Assembly (NCBI GenBank): GCA_021202495.1
Contig: JAJQCX010000159.1
Span: 1 to 22,382, forward strand
DNA length: 22,382 bases
Direction of reading: 5' to 3'
DNA from: Clostridia bacterium
GTDB taxonomy: Bacteria > Bacillota > Clostridia > UMGS1883
The position numbers and the translations under genes are program-made. Below, one piece after another: positions 22,332 to 22,382 of the stretch (within the stretch, counting starts at the first letter, position 1; every line of letters begins with the position of its first letter). The notes beneath the pieces are model-generated. The model saw only the letters and a list, made by a program, of their open reading frames with translations. It was not told where the DNA came from and ran no database searches.

Positions 22332-22382
22332 GCGGGGACGAGCTGTTTGGTATGGGCACATGGTTTACAAAATGTCCGAGGA

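Noticed and set aside
1..22382. tRNA or rRNA genes
   Set aside because: No cloverleaf with a T-loop GGTTCRANYCC and a matching acceptor stem was recognised; GGGTTCAACC at 21941 belongs to the foldback arm.

Overview
The window looks like chromosome of an anaerobic Clostridia-type Bacillota, probably a gut commensal. The evidence is strong AGGAGG-type ribosome binding sites, sigma-A-type promoters, an AgrC/LytTR two-component pair, zinc-type L31, the dxs-tlyA pair, and secreted SLH and carbohydrate-binding proteins of clostridial style. Coding density is high, intergenic gaps are short, and several genes overlap by ATGA or longer.

Layout. Positions 37-3847 (+) hold an ABC-class ATPase followed by a LytTR response regulator and an AgrC-like histidine kinase, ending at a bidirectional terminator. 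Positions 3910-7812 (-) encode a 1300-residue secreted beta-propeller/LamG protein of the kind seen in polysaccharide lyases. Next comes rpmE (-), with a clear promoter and terminator. Positions 8463-12190 (+) are an isolated phage island. It carries a DUF6273/C-type-lectin-like tail or receptor protein, a small acidic coiled-coil protein, XkdX, three small membrane proteins, a lone SLH-domain peptide, an SLH-bearing amidase endolysin and a holin-like protein. No capsid, portal, terminase, integrase or repressor gene is present. Positions 12371-15020 are dxs and tlyA, overlapping by 20 bases. Positions 15093-17250 hold two paralogous secreted proteins of unknown family, one with a Glu/Thr-rich tail. 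Then come pepD (17353-18798), a HAD phosphatase (18937-19596) and a secreted YcdB-like protein with SLH domains (19757-21763). The last 619 bases contain no gene I can support. They hold a large foldback element, a terminator, two copies of a modular hairpin repeat and an orphan promoter.

How the parts relate. Housekeeping genes (rpmE, dxs, tlyA, pepD) are interleaved with surface and secreted functions. The phage island has the gene order expected at the 3' end of a siphophage or myophage late operon (tail adhesin, XkdX, membrane proteins, amidase, holin). It ends at its own terminator just before the dxs promoter.

The most unusual signals are the following. The tail protein has a C-terminus like the variable regions of diversity-generating-retroelement targets, but no reverse transcriptase or template repeat lies in the window. 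A free-standing 53-residue SLH peptide sits next to an endolysin carrying the same domain. A modular intergenic repeat occurs four times, with hairpins whose arms differ in sequence but keep pairing. A 194-base foldback element has 27-bp terminal arms. The tandem pair at 15093-17250 belongs to a family I do not recognise.
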